Source of the DNA: Brachyhypopomus gauderio
Taxonomy: Eukaryota; Chordata; Actinopteri; Gymnotiformes; Hypopomidae
Direction: 5' to 3'
DNA: 64,000 bases
Assembly: GCF_052324685.1 (NCBI RefSeq)
Contig: NC_135224.1
Span: 23,446,451 to 23,510,450 of the forward strand
In this document: positions 35,282 to 54,207 of the stretch, in pieces
How positions within the stretch are numbered: position 1 is the stretch's first letter
Layout: every line of letters starts with the position of its first letter
Notes under the pieces: model-generated
The model's input: only the letters and a program-made list of their open reading frames with translations
Databases searched by the model: none
What the model was told of the DNA's origin: nothing
Position numbers and translations under genes: made by a program

Positions 35282-36780
35282 AAATCCAACTAGAGATAGA
35301 AGGGCACCAAATTACCTAGGTGACTACGTAACTGAAGACGAGGATAGTGATGGAATGCATATCACAGTAGACTACTGCTGTAGAGCAGTGTGTGGCATTC
35401 CACAGACTAATGATGAAGCAATGCAATCAGACAATTCAAAAGAATGGAGAAAAGCAATGGATGAAGAAATCCAATCTCTAAATGAGACAAAACCTTCACC
35501 CCGACAACACTAGCAGTGGGCAAGAAACCCGTGGGGGGTAGGTGGGTTTACGCAATCAAGTCTGGTGTAGATGGGAATGACCAATACAAGGCTCGATTTA
35601 CCGCTAAGGGCTACAGCCAGAAAATGGGAGTAGACTATGGGGAAACGTTTTCACCAACAGCAGACCTAACGAGTATAAGAGTTGTGTTACAAAAGGCAGT
35701 ACAGGAACATTTACTGGTCCACCAGATGGATGTGAAAACGGCGTTCTTACACGCCCCCATCGACTATGAGGTCTACATAAATACACCAGAGGGTTATCAA
35801 GAAAAAGAGGGTGTAATATATAAGCTGGAGAAATCACTTTATGGACTCAAACAGTCTGGACGAAATTGGAATAGGGTTTTACATAATTGTTTAACAGAAA
35901 ATGGATTCACACAAAACCAAGCTGACCATTGTGTATATTCTCAAGAGTCAAAAGAAGGGAAAGTGATCATAATTGTATGGTTCTATGATCTAATCATCGC
36001 TGCAAGGGATGGAAATTAATTGAAAAGAGTGAAAGGGATGCTTGCACAGCAATTCAAGATGAAGGATTTGGGGCAACTCAAGCATTTTCTTGGTATACAT
36101 TTTGATTTTTCTGGTGGGTGTATTAAGATGTCACAAGAAAAGTACACGAACAAAACTCTACAGCGTTTTAACATGTCAGAATGTAGGGTAAGAGAAACTC
36201 CTTGTGAGCAAAAGCTTGAATACAGTGATGATGCAGTTAAAATGACAGACATCAGAGAGAGAGATGTACAGAGAGGCCGTGGGCAGTCTGATATACCTGA
36301 CAACCTGCACTAGGCCTGATCTGAGTTTTGTGGTGAGCAGGCTGTCACAGTACCTAGCTGAGCCTACACAGGAGCAATGGGTCACTGTGAAACATGTCCT
36401 GCGATACCTTAAAGGTACATCAAACAAAGGTTTAACCTTTAGGAGAAACAACACTGAGAATCTTGGTATACAAGCCTACAGCGATGCAGACTGGGCGGCT
36501 GATACCAGTGATCGCCGCAGTACAACAGGATACTGTGTGAGCCTAAGTGAGAACAGCGCACTTATTTCATGGAAGACGAAGAAGCAACCTACTGTTGCAC
36601 TTTCCACATGCGAAGCAGAGTATATGGCACTTGCTTCTACTGTTCAAGAGTGTCTTTACCTAGAACAATTACTGGGGAATATGGAAAGTTACAAATACAC
36701 ACAAACAATAATACATGAGGACAATCAGGGGACAATGGCATATGTGCACGCTGTTAAGTGACGTAATTTCTGCTAAAAGT
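35282..36780 (+). mobile_element. Ty1/copia pol relic, copy 2
   Basis: This is the same as 17443-18941: frames at 35516-36019, 36020-36313 and 36264-36761, with the same missing base near 35484, internal stop at 36017-36019, GA-rich frameshift near 36255 and FYDL motif. It adjoins the third ISL2EU-like element. Confidence 0.9.
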
Positions 36781-36921
36781 TTAGGATGGTTGTTGACATC
36801 CGGTAGCCATTGAAAGCGTACACTGTGCTAGCTATTCACCTCACCAGTCTTGTAACGAGCATATTTACCGTTATTTACTTGGAAGTTTCCTTCATCTCCT
36901 GTCCGTTTACGTGTCCTAAAC

Positions 36922-39652
36922 ATGACAGTTAAACAAAAAAAAGTATCGTTTCAACAACGTACAGACAGCAGGTCCAACCACCACTGCTGTGTACCATTGT
37001 GCACAGCATCGACAAGGTGTAATTCCTACCTGAGCTTCCACACCTTTCCAAAGGACTCAGAACTGCAGAAACAATGGGTGGTTAAGATCAGGAGAGATCA
37101 TTTTATTATCACGAGTACTTCCCGTGTGTGTTTGCGATATTTTATCGCTGCTCGAACCTCCCAATCCTACTGGACGACGACGACTGCGACCTGGAGCTTT
37201 TCCTGTGCTATTTCAATGGAATAACTATACTATTCCAACTCCACGACCTGGAGTATGGGAAAGAACAGAGCGTCCACCCAACACTGATCTAACAGAGATG
37301 CAGACTGACCATGATGATGATGACCCCTTACCGTGTCATGAACATGACTACTGCGTCAGTAATGAGCCTGCTGCTCTTGATCTCTCCCTCAATGAAAATG
37401 AAGAGCTACGCGAGGAGATACCAAGGCTCCGAAAACAAATCGAAGACTTAACTGTCAGCAGCAAGTTCTGTTTGGAGCGGTTTTCTGCCTCTGATGATGA
37501 CATACGATCAGTGATGCCGGTAACGCGTTACTTAGTAACGCGTTACTGTAGTCGGACTACTTTTTTCAGTAACGAGTAGTCTAACGCAACTACTATTTAA
37601 AAACTAGTAGTCAGATTAAAGTTACTTATCTAAAACATCGTGCGTTACTATTTCTGCATTTCGGGGGAACGTAGGTTATATTTATTCATTCTTATTTTTT
37701 GGCTACACGTTTCTTACGCGGTTACGTCATCTCTGCTCTGCGGCGCCAAAGTCAGATGGAAGGAGAGGTTCGCCTTTAGCAGCTGGAAATACAGGCATTA
37801 TTTTGATTTTATTTCGGCTAAGGAAGACAACATTAAGGTCCGTTGTACACTCTGTCCTGGCGACAGAGTGCTGTCTACTTTCAAAAACACAACGTCAAAC
37901 CTGAAAAAAAAAAAAAAACCGGGGCTTGGCGGCGAACGTAAATTGTTACCGGGCGGGGTGTAAAATTGACTAAATTCAGTATTATATCGCGATCGATCGA
38001 TCGCCGGTGGTTGGCGCCAGATCGAACTAGTAACTCATTGAATCATAGATGTGGATCAGAGGTAAATAAACTGGATTTTTTTTTCGGCGTGAGATATCGG
38101 AAGTGTGGCGTAAGCGTGTGAAGACAGTCAAATGCGTGTGTCTCAATGCGTGACAGTTGGCAACCCTGTAAGTGGGCGGAGTTGAACAGAAAGACTGTCT
38201 TATTTATTTATTTAAAAAACATGTAAGCCTATTTCAAGAAAAAGTTTACAAATGCCAGTGTCATTTTTGATGTTCCGGTTAAAATACATGTCAATAAAGT
38301 GAGTATTGGCAGAACTGGTAGTCATTTTCATGTTATAGGGGCGGGGGATCAGCCTCTGCTGAAAGTAACTAAAAGTAATCTAACTTAGTTACTTTTAAAA
38401 GCAAGTAGTCAGTAACTTAACTGAGTTACTTTTTAAAGAAGTAGTCAGTAGTCAGTAGTCGGATTACTGTTTCAAAGTAACTATGGCAACACTGCATACG
38501 ATTCTTTACCAGGTAAATAAAAAATATGGCAGGACACAGTACACGGATGGGCCTTCTCTGGTGTCTGAAATACATTGTGAATGAATTAGCCATTATATAA
38601 CTTTATATATAACTTTTATATTCCACAGATTTGCAAGCCATGCCCACCTCATGGGCTTTTGGAAGCAAATAGAGCCAGCCACCCACATCATACGGGTTAC
38701 AAGAGGACAGACTGTTGAGAAGACTGATCAGGTCCCTCACTCTGCCAGTGCAACGGTAAATGTTTTCGTCTTGTCCATACAAAGCATGTTATGTCATCAT
38801 TTTCAAATTAATCTTTACATCAAAAGAAGTTTTGATAGTCATAATGTAATATGACAATAGGATAATGTATTTTTTCCCCAGGTTCTTCAACCAATTGATG
38901 AGTTTTTTCTCTTCATGAACTACCTGTCATTGGGACTGATGCAAAAGGATTTGGCCCACAGATTTAGAATACATCGGTCAACTGTTAGTCGTATTATTAA
39001 CACCTGGGCCAACTTCCTTTATACTGTATTGGGAGCTGTTTCTATTTGGTTAGATGTGGACACTGTGAAAACTCACCTCCCAGATGTGTTTCAGGACTAC
39101 GCTGACACTCAAATAATTTTAGATTGCACAGAACTGAGATGTCAAACTCCAAATTCCCTTCTCCTCCAGAGTGAAGTGTTTTCCACTTATAAATCACACT
39201 GTATATTCAAAGGGTTGATTGGGATAGCCCCTCATGGCGCAGTGACCTTTGTGTCTTCTCTTTATCAAGGTGCTATCAGTGATAAAGAGATCTTAAAGCA
39301 GTCTGGCATTGTGGCCCTCCTAGACCCATCTATGGCCATCATGGTGGACAAGGGTTTCCTTGTTGAAGACTGCGTTCCATGCAAAGTCCACATACCCACG
39401 TTTCTGTCAAAGAGAGCTCAACTGTCTAGGTCAGAGATCAGAACGTCACAGTCCATTGCAAGACTGAGAGTCCATGTTGAGCGTGTGATTCGCAGAGTCA
39501 AAGAACATAAAATATTCAGCACAGTGATCCCCCTTTCAATCACAGGGAGCATAAACCAAATTTTTTACTGTTGCCTGTCTTTTGGTGAATTATCAAAATG
39601 GCCCCTTGGTAAAAGCCTGGGCAAACAATGGCTAATCTCAATCCAGAATTAG
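36922..39652 (+). pseudogene. THAP-DDE transposase, copy 2 (interrupted by hAT)
   Basis: Exon 1 starts at 36922 and its last codons (DDDIR) are interrupted at 37508 by the hAT insertion, which resumes at 38503. Exon 2 is at 38629-38755 and exon 3 at 38882-39652. The DDE catalytic exon is open. The gene already had the THAP-region frameshift and the His-to-Tyr zinc-ligand change before the insertion, so the hAT entered a dead gene. Confidence 0.85.
37509..38494. mobile_element. hAT-type element, 986 bp, unique to copy 2
   Basis: Inverted ends CAGTGATGCC and GGCAACACTG sit inside a perfect 8-bp duplication catacgat (37501-37508 and 38495-38502). Copies 0, 1 and 3 show the unoccupied site at about 1829, 19669 and 55928. 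A plus-strand frame at 37640-37963 contains WKYRHYFDF and RCTLCPGD, then NTTSNLKKK, resembling a BED zinc finger cut off before its final His ligands. The rest of the transposase is absent, so the element is non-autonomous. Subterminal GTAACGCGTTAC and AGTTACTTT motifs recur at both ends. Confidence 0.93.
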
Positions 39653-39730
39653 ACAGATGATGTAATGTGAATGATGGTGATTTATTATTATTTTATATTT
39701 TCTCCAACCTTAAAATGATCCCTTTAAGGT

Positions 39731-39964
39731 CAGGGGTCGGCAAGCCGCGGCTCCAGAGCCGCATGCAGCTAAGCTTTTGAATAGAATTAATGAGTATTTA
39801 ATTAACGTATATTATTTTTGAGACTTAAAAAATGTTCGGGTGGAATTTCACAAATGTCCAGTATTTAGTTTCGGTTCGCTTGAGTGACATTGTCATCGTC
39901 ACTGAAATAAATTTCCAATTATTTTGCTTTTGTGGCTCCGAGTCAAAAAGCTTGCCGACCCCTG
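39731..39964. mobile_element. hAT-type MITE nested in ISL2EU, copy 2
   Basis: This is the same 234-bp element as at 3055-3288. Confidence 0.85.
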
Positions 39965-40193
39965 CTTTAGGTCATGCTAGTCTGTAAATATTGGCTGCAA
40001 TGTTAAGGTACAGTGCAATATGATAAATAGTATAAAATGCTTTCACTTTTATATGTAAAATTGACAACACAATACAACATTATGTATTTCTTAACTTTTA
40101 CTGTATTTGTAAAAATGAAATGAATACAATAGTAATACAATTGACAGAATAATTTGAAATTGTTTTAATTGTTCATGAGTTCATTATGATTTT

Positions 40194-42487
40194 CTATTGC
40201 TTGGGCATAGAGAGGTATTTTGGCATGTAAGTGTTAAAGAAAAACATGTCACACCTCCTTTTCACCTCTTCTAATACACTGCTATCTCTGTAAACTCGCT
40301 GCACAAAAATATCATCATGGGCACAGATAACTAAATCACACCACTGCATACCAGTAATCAATAACTGGCCCTGGATTTGCCAATAATAACAATGGCTCTC
40401 CTTCAATCTGTGTAGGCCTTGTGCCACTTTGAGGAATTTGCAGTCTACATAGCTTTGTGCATTTGGGCACTTAATTTCAACAAGCCCAAATGATGGACGC
40501 TCAAGTGGGTCAAGTTCAAGTTTTTCAGAACCGCATAGTCCTTTAAGGCCCCCGTTTCCATTTCAAGTCCCCTCTTCATGTGTGCTGTTTGTCGTGTCCC
40601 TCGGATTATCCTTTCTGCCAGGCTTTTTGCAGAATGCAGAGATGTTCATTGTGCAGATGAGTGGAAGAGAATCTGCTTTCATTCCAGCGTAGACTGGTCC
40701 AGGATTGAGGGTGGCCCGGTGTGGGAACTCACCGCTGTAGCCCTTGAAAAGTGTACTAAAAGAAGAGTGAATAACATTTATTTTTACACATTGTAATCTG
40801 TTCACCAGCACAACTGATTGTGAATCACATATCACATGTTATCTGAAGTACAACGAGGCTAAATTAAATTTTGAAGAGAACAGGGTCTTATCAGATGATC
40901 AAAAGCATTTATTTTTTTACCACACACTGTAATCTGCCTATTAAATTTGGTACTACATACCTAACTCCACTGGCTGTAGTAGCACCTGGTTTTGGCTTTA
41001 GGACAACCATGGCATCCACGGGTCCAGGTTTCACCCACTATTAATTTAAAAGATGGTGTTAGTAAAGTGACTGTGATACATTAACTAACATTAAATAATG
41101 AAATAAGACAAACCATTGTTGGTGGTTTATGCCACTTCTGTTCTGTCTGTGTGCATGAAAGGACAGGAGGCACGACAGACATGCCAGATTCAGAATAATG
41201 AGCAGTCTGGAAAAGCAATGCAACCAAGTGGTTGCAGATTCCGCAACCAGCAACACAAGAGCAGTTGCTGTTAATGAGCACAACTGGCATTGAATCACGT
41301 AATGTCATCCGAAATACACAAGAGGCAAAATGTAATATCTTGAAAAGAAGACTTCAGCAATGTCAATAGGCGCAATTTCTGTCCCATCATGTTGTTAGTG
41401 GTGAATGTCACTTGTCTATTGTCTCATGTAACGTTTGTGCTGTTTTGCATCACTCTTAAAACACTTGGCTATACTGTCGTTCTATTCTACAGTGTTGTGC
41501 ATGGTTCAATCTACTAGTTCACTGAGCAACTATAAACTATAAAATATATTTTAGATTTAAACTTCATTTTCACTCCAGATGAAATGCTTACACATAGGAG
41601 TGAAACAGGCCTACTTATATTTATATTATTTTGTTGTTTCCACCACCAACAACAGAACAGTGCAGGTTTTACTTCAACTGCTTCTTGAAGAGTGTTATCA
41701 GAATATGTTAATATGGTATAAGTGTTGAAGCCATATGTTAATAAAGAAGATAAAAGATTTGAAAGACAGATTGACAGATTTGAGAAAATGCAGTTTGAAG
41801 AATAGCTGAGGTGAACTATATTCTGCTTTTGAGTCATAGAAGTAGATAACAATAGCTCGAACTGTAAAATAAACTCCCATTTGTTTACTATAGGCAAAAC
41901 AGACTGCTAATGATTCCCACTCAGCTACTCTGCATTTGGCTACCATTGTAAGCTTTGAAAACCAATGCCTATGGCTATCACAGCTTACGTGAAGTAAGAG
42001 CAAGGATAAAAGATTGAACTTGTGTTGAACTAACTTTTGAACTTGTTCAACAGAACTTTGAACGTGACACTGAACAGAACTCGTGTCATTTTAACCAGTC
42101 CTACTCTCAGCTGGTGTGGCGTATCTGTTTTCTTCATAGATCTGTAGCAGTGAGCCCTCACTGTTATCTCGTTAGCCTTACTTTTGCCTGATACTTCCAT
42201 CAGAAATACAAACATGTTTTTAAAAGGCATTTCTAGTACTAGGACAGGTCGGTTCGTTACTAAAAACAACATCACTTCATTAGACTGCCACCTCAGGCTA
42301 GCTAGCTAACTAGCGTCAGCCACTTACCTTCAAAATTGCAGAGGTAGGATGAAACGTAGAACTTGAAACCCTTTTCAAGTTTACTCTGTGGCGTTGTACT
42401 TGATGCTCTGACAATACGACGCACATCGTTGACGGTAAACTTCGGGAACTCCAACAGGCACCTTGTGAATTTCATAGACTCGGCCAT
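40194..42487 (-). pseudogene. YqaJ/SWIM companion gene, copy 2
   Basis: This matches copy 1 (first exon 42328-42487 with EFPKF). The SWIM finger is near 41081-41273 and the YqaJ core near 40194-40506. It shares the suspected breaks. Confidence 0.75.
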
Positions 42488-42936
42488 AAACATCTGCACT
42501 TCCGCATACCAACCGGAAATATGGTTACATCCTTACACCAAACGAGGAAGTGGTGCGTGCACCTAGTTTCAAATGACAGTAAAATTGACCAATCATATCT
42601 TCCCTCTTAGTGGGCGGGCTTAACTGTATGATAATTTCCGCCCGCTGTGGCGACGCTAGCAGACGTGCGCGTTGTTTACAAAGAGGATCACGGAGCTGTG
42701 GACCATATTGTTGGAACCTTATTTTGCTTAAAAAGTTATCTAGTACAGATATTATTGTTTATTGCGTTTCTATAACAGTCTATAGCACCAATGACATTTG
42801 AAAATCCTAGAGAATTCAATGCGTTTTGAATTGAATGAATTTTAGCATGAAATAGTTGATTAAGATGATAGTTGATTTGGTAAGTGCTCTGGATAAGAGC
42901 ATCTGTTAAAGTCGTATACATTTAACTCCAGTGCCA

Positions 42937-43252
42937 GCCCCCTACTGCCTGACCGGATAAACCTACACCATGATGGACATTACTACATCTTTTCCTTTTC
43001 TTTATTTTCTTTCTGTCTAAATTGTTGTTGTTGTCATGGTGACCGGTGTCGGCCAGAGGAGGATGGGTTCCCCCCCTGAGTCTTGGTTCCTCTCAAGGTT
43101 TCTTCCTCATGCAAAAAACTAGGGAGTTTTTCCTTGCCACTGTCGCCTTTGGCTTGCTCACTAGGGGCTAGGACTCGGCACTTGTAAAGCTGCTTTGTGA
43201 CAACAACTGTTGTAAAAAGTGCTATATAAATAAAATTTGATTGATTGATTGA
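42937..43252 (-). repeat. Teleost interspersed repeat with TTGA tail, copy 3
   Basis: This is the counterpart of 6262-6577. Confidence 0.7.
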
Positions 43253-44121
43253 GTTGGGGAAAATGGCTTTTTCATTGTATGCGCCTTATGTTTGGAATGA
43301 GCGTCAAGCTGTCTTAAACCTAGGCTTCTTACCCTCTCTGAAATTGTGTTGTGTATAGAAGTATTGTATGTCATTGTGTATAATTGTTTTGTTCTGCAAA
43401 TATTGGCCAGGACTCCCTGGGAGAAGAGTTATTGTAACTCAGTGAGATTCCTCCTGGTTGAATAAATGTTAAATAAAAATAAATATATAAAACAGATGAT
43501 GCATCTGAAATAAACATAATTTAAAAACAAAATACTAAAATAGGCTAAAACAAACAAAAATGGACTAACAAACAAACAAACAAAAAAGCCCAGACACTGC
43601 AGTATTGAAATTCTGTAATAAAGTCATTTTTTTCAGGTAAGAAGAGCCTGCTGAGGGGTAGTTCAAAGTCAAAGTCTACTTTATTGTCAAATCTGTGATA
43701 CGTGCGGGACATACACAGGATTGAAATTACGTTACTCTCAGACTCCATAGTGCAGCGGTAAACATTTACATAAAATTAACATTAACTAAAACAGTAAAAA
43801 AAGGAATAGTACAATAGTAACGGTAAGTACAATAGTAAAGATAAAAAATATAGCTGAGTTGTTTATATATATAATAAAATAAATAGAGGTCTCTGAAATT
43901 TACATTCAAGTAAGTGGCGTATGCAGCAGTAAGTAAACATACTGTATGTGCAAAGTGAATGTATGAGGAATCTGGTGTAATTACGATTAAAGTGAACGTA
44001 TGCAATGAATTAGAAATATAATGTGCAAATGTAACAGGAGTGCAAATTGAAGAAAGAGCAGGGAGTGAGTTGATCCTCCTGACTGGTGGACTGGTGCCAG
44101 GGGGATCTGCCTCCTGAACTG

Positions 44122-49970
<5,849 letters not shown>

Positions 49971-50335
49971 TTAACCAATCTGAATATCTTATTTAGTTAT
50001 TAGAACAAACTTTTTGAATAAAAAGCAGAAGAAAACGACACGGAATTCATTCGTAGTCGACCGTAAATGTTGTTCTGTTTGCACATCACTATGACAACGC
50101 GTAATGTAAACTAGCGGTTTCCATGGAAGCTCAATTCGAATTCTACGATTGTGGTAACAGGCGCCACAACGCGCTACGCAGCGCTGCTTTATTAGCATAT
50201 AAGATCAAATATAAGGTCGTTTGATTTCAAAACAATACACAAAACAACAGCACTGTTTTAAATGTGCGTGTTTGGGTAGCCAGCTACAGTTTTGCTTTTT
50301 CTCTAATTCGCTCGCTAGCTATTACCTAACCACCA

Positions 50336-50359
50336 CCCCCCCCCCCCCCCCCCCCCCCC
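50336..50359. repeat. Poly-C run, copy 3
   Basis: The C tract is about 24 bp here, against about 12 bp at 13325 and 8 bp at 31167. It lies upstream of the kinase gene. Confidence 0.85.
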
Positions 50360-51071
50360 AAACGATATTAATATGTAGTTAAGATATATGCTCGTTTGGG
50401 TAGGATTTAATCCAGTAGCTCTACCTTACCTAACAAACTAGCAATATTTTATTTAATGGTAGTTTATTTTCAAAGCACACAATCTTAACGTCTTAATGCA
50501 CTCTCGAGTTTACCGCTGGAATTACAAGAGGTTGATACATTTCTTTATGTATTTGTAACTTATATATTTGTAACGTTATATAAGCGAACCATTCAGTCAA
50601 ATAGCTATTTGTTGCGAAACGAAACACAGTTCATTTCAAGCATCTTCAAATGCTTTAGCCAATATCCAACACTTTTTTTTTTATCTGAAAAAGCAACATT
50701 AAAATGAAAGTATTTCCAAGTATTTCAAGCAGTCGTACGAACCCTAAAATTGGGTCTGTCCACTACAAACTCCTTTATGCTTTTAATTCTTCAGCCGAAC
50801 GCTTGGTGAAGGGGGTTGTATAGAAGGATAAACTGATAGCACATGTACATCTCAGAGACTCTGCTGGATGTAACACAGTTCGTCTGGAATACGTATTTAA
50901 TAGAGCGCGTGCTCATCGCCAACACGTCTCTGATAGTCTGTGGTGGATCGTGAAAGACCTCCAGCAGCTGCATTACAGACCTACCTGGCTGCGTCATGAT
51001 CGCGCCTGCGTCTCGGAGACGCTTATGAGATCTCTCCTAGACTATTTAATACGGCGTTTATTCATCTGCAG

Positions 51072-51173
51072 TACGTCTTTTAAACAGCAGGCTTTGATGC
51101 CAAAATGACGTTCATACGCTGCATTCCAGACTTATATGTACAGTATAGCTAAAATGCAGAATCTGAACGTACC
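51072..51173. other. Copy 3-specific replacement segment
   Basis: These 102 bp stand where copies 1 and 2 carry the truncated CAGGGTTGCCAAC element. They may be the older sequence, replaced in the other copies by an insertion with deletion. Nothing recognisable is inside. Confidence 0.6.
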
Positions 51174-51418
51174 TGAATGTGGCATTTAAAATCAAACCAG
51201 ATTGAATTACATTTAAAGCTAGATTTTATATTCTTCTTCCTCCCTAAGTTAAAGCTACGAAATACACAAGCAGCGCGATCGTATGAGCCACTAAGAAGCC
51301 TAAAGACTCAAACAGAAATATACACTGGAAAATTATGCTATATTATTTTATGTAATTAATATTATTAATATTATTACCACAAAACAAAATTAAGTGAAAG
51401 GGATTTTCATTTAACATG

Positions 51419-52385
51419 TTTATTTAACAGAAAATCAACAATATGCAACAAACGTGTAATTAACAAATTAAAGATGAGCGTCTTGCTGGTGCCAGGTGGA
51501 GGTAGTCTTTTAGGCATTTTTCAGCCTCTGATTTCATGGGAGCGGGTAGCGCTGGGTTCTTCACTGCGGCAGCTGTGTATCAAAATGTAGAATATTATTA
51601 CTATTCTTGTTAAAGAGGCATAAGGGCTACACATTTATCAGCTATATAACCCTGCAACTCTTATAGTCAATGAATCCCACCCCATGTTTGAGACTTTATC
51701 AGCTCTGGGCAGCACCTTCTGTGACCGACTGCGTCACCCAAGGTGTGTTACAGAGCGTTACCGGAGATCCTTCACCCCTGCTGCAGTTAGACTGTACAAT
51801 CAGCACTGCTCTCGTTAGCAATACACTTTTTGCCTATAGTTCTTTTCGCTTATATTCTATGTATATATGTATCATGTAAGTTTGGAGTCTTGTCCTCTGT
51901 ACCACTGTCACTTTGCTGCTGGGAGTTGTGAATTTCCCCATTGCGGGACTAATAAAGGCTTATCTTAATACATTAATTAAACTGCATGTAAGAAATAAAT
52001 CATCTAATGTATCTGTTATTAGGCTAGGCTTAAGGTATTAGGTTACAAGCATAGTAAGTAATTGGAGGAGGAGTAGTATTTTCCAAAATATACAAAGGTG
52101 TTGTTATTTACCGGTCATTTTGCCGTAAAACTTTAAAAACCACATGACCTATAAGAGTCCGTAAATGCTATGCGCTTCATGCTAAAGCTAAAAATGTAAC
52201 ATGTAAGTCGTTCCAATATACTCACCAATAACAAGCTGTCCACAGGCTGTCTGTTTTAATACTCGCTTGTGTCCCCTGCCACACCAGTTAAGGCTTTTTG
52301 CCAGGTTTGGGGTGAAGACCTTGCTGGAGATCCACCATATCGTTCTCTTTATTGTATGGCCTCCACTTAGTGACAACGTGTTGGT
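51419..52385 (-). CDS. DUF4806-type gene, 3' exons, copy 3
   Basis: Exons are 52226-52385 and 51460-51572, with a polyadenylation signal at 51419-51424. Compared with copies 1 and 2 the stop is TAA rather than TAG, and several residues differ (for example NTLSLS for NMLSLS, and KRVLK for KRGLK). The frame and splice sites remain intact. The intron between the two exons has gained a LINE-like tail at about 51655-51977. Confidence 0.6.
51655..51977 (+). mobile_element. LINE-type 3' fragment, copy 3 only
   Basis: The plus frame contains FCDRLRHPRC, then TERYRRSFTPAAVRLYN, the C-terminal signature of fish non-LTR retrotransposon proteins. An untranslated stretch follows, ending in AATAAAGGCTTATCTTA. 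It is 5' truncated, as expected for LINE insertions, and absent from copies 1 and 2. Confidence 0.75.
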
Positions 52386-52677
52386 CTGAAATAAAGCACA
52401 ATAAGAATAGAAATGGATAAACAGCAATCTCACTGCACCAACTGAACCTTCATAACATATGTCCTAGGAAATGCACATTCTGTTTTGCATTTTGTAATCA
52501 GGGTTCTTATTTAAAATCAGTTAATATCTTATTCATTGTATTGACTTAAAGTAAGTGATTAGAACGTTTTTGACTAATAATATAAAACTGTATACAGTCT
52601 TGGCTAAAATATTTGCACTTCTTTTTAGAAAATATTTAGATGCAATATTGACAGATTGGTGAACCTCTACCCATCTC

Positions 52678-52678
<1 letters not shown>

Positions 52679-52743
<65 letters not shown>

Positions 52744-52750
52744 TAGATAG
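52679..52750. repeat. GA microsatellite, copy 3
   Basis: A nearly pure GA run replaces the GATA/GA mixture of the other copies. Confidence 0.9.
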
Positions 52751-52753
52751 TCA

Positions 52754-52950
52754 GTCAAGTCAAATTTATTTATATAGCGCATTTTACAAAACATGTTGTC
52801 ACAAAGCAGCTTTACAAATCATATGGGTCCAGATCCCTAATGAGCAAGCCAAAGGCAACAGTGGCGAGGAAAAACATGATGGTGGAGATTAGGAAGAAAC
52901 CTCGGGAGGACCAAGACTCTAAAGAGAACCCATCCTCCACTGGGCGGCCC
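52754..52950 (+). repeat. Teleost interspersed repeat, copy 3
   Basis: This is the counterpart of 15569-15763. Confidence 0.75.
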
Positions 52951-53006
52951 TTTAGCACAAGTCCATATTTGTGGAGATAGAGAGTTGGTGGTAGCTAGAT
53001 TTGATT

Positions 53007-54207
53007 TACAGTTTTTCTCAGTCGATTTGGTACATTTCTTTCATCATGATTTTCAAAACAGTTGCAAAGCACATAATTCACTCAAAATTCTTTGTTTTTG
53101 CTTCAAAAGCAAATATTTAGGTCAGTCAATTTGTCAGTGCCATCAGAGTATCTAGTCTGTGTGCCATTGCCTATGAACAAGGCAGTCAAAATAATTAGTC
53201 ATGTTGTCAGTGCAACTATAAGTCAAAGTCAAATTTATTTATATAACGCTTTTCACAACACATGTTGTCACAAAGCAGCTTTACAGGATTTACATGGTTA
53301 ACAATACTATGGGTCCATATCCCTAATGAGCAAGCCAAAGGCGACAGTGGTGAGGAAAAACTCCCTATGATGGTGGGGAATAGGAAGAAACCTCGGGAGG
53401 ACCAAGACTCAAAAGGGAACCCATCCATTGGGCGGCCCGTTACAGTCACAAGTCACAGTCAGTGCAGACTGTAAGTACATTCTGATGGAAACTAGCTAAG
53501 CTTTTGATTTCAAGAATGCTGCACATGCTGTGGTATATATCAAATGAAACAATACATTTTACACACAAAATACAAAGTTACACAGAACACAAAGTTACAC
53601 ATGACTGTATTTGGGAGACTGATAGAAAGAAATTGGGCTGGAATCAATTTTGTACAGCAATATTGTTTGACTGTATTGTTTGCACTGCAATTTGTTGACA
53701 AAAACAAATCTGATTGAAATTCAGAAAAGACAGACAGCTGACTGGAAAAACTGCAAAATTAGAAGAAACTTATTCTACACATTCAAAACAACCTGAGCAC
53801 ATACAGCCTCCAGAGAATATACACATTTCTGAATTTACATACATTTTCTCTATGAAATGTTTGAACAATTGAACACAGACACAGTTGTTCTTCCAATATT
53901 CAGCTGCACCCAGTGACCAGCTTCAGCCATTGTAAAACCATGACTTACATGTACAACATGGTCCACAATTGTTGCCCTTATTTCACTGTTTTGTCCCCTC
54001 AGCCTTACACCACACAGTCTTACTCCTCTTCTTGGCTGTTCACCCTGCACATGGCCTTGTGTTTCCATTATGAGACTTTGTGATACTGCAGTGTTTAGCC
54101 TCTATAAATGTTTGCCAATTACAGTAAAGGTTCATGAGACGCACCTCTGACCTGTAGTTGAGACCATTGGTTGATCTAAACCTTCACAAATTCCCTTTTT
54201 TACTGTA
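53007..54207 (-). mobile_element. Tc1/mariner-like remnant, copy 3
   Basis: This is the counterpart of 15820-17022, with TACAGT/ACTGTA ends kept. The minus-strand helix-turn-helix frame is at 53850-54068 and the nested interspersed repeat at 53222-53438. Confidence 0.55.
53222..53438 (+). repeat. Teleost interspersed repeat nested in mariner-like remnant, copy 3
   Basis: This is the counterpart of 16039-16255. Confidence 0.7.

Larger units (their letters stand above)
36784..42532. mobile_element. ISL2EU-like DNA transposon, copy 2 (with hAT insertion)
   Basis: TTA flanks are at 36781-36783 and 42533-42535. The length is 5749 bp because a 986-bp hAT element plus an 8-bp target duplication lies inside, at the end of transposase exon 1. 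The nested MITE is at 39731-39964. Confidence 0.8.
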
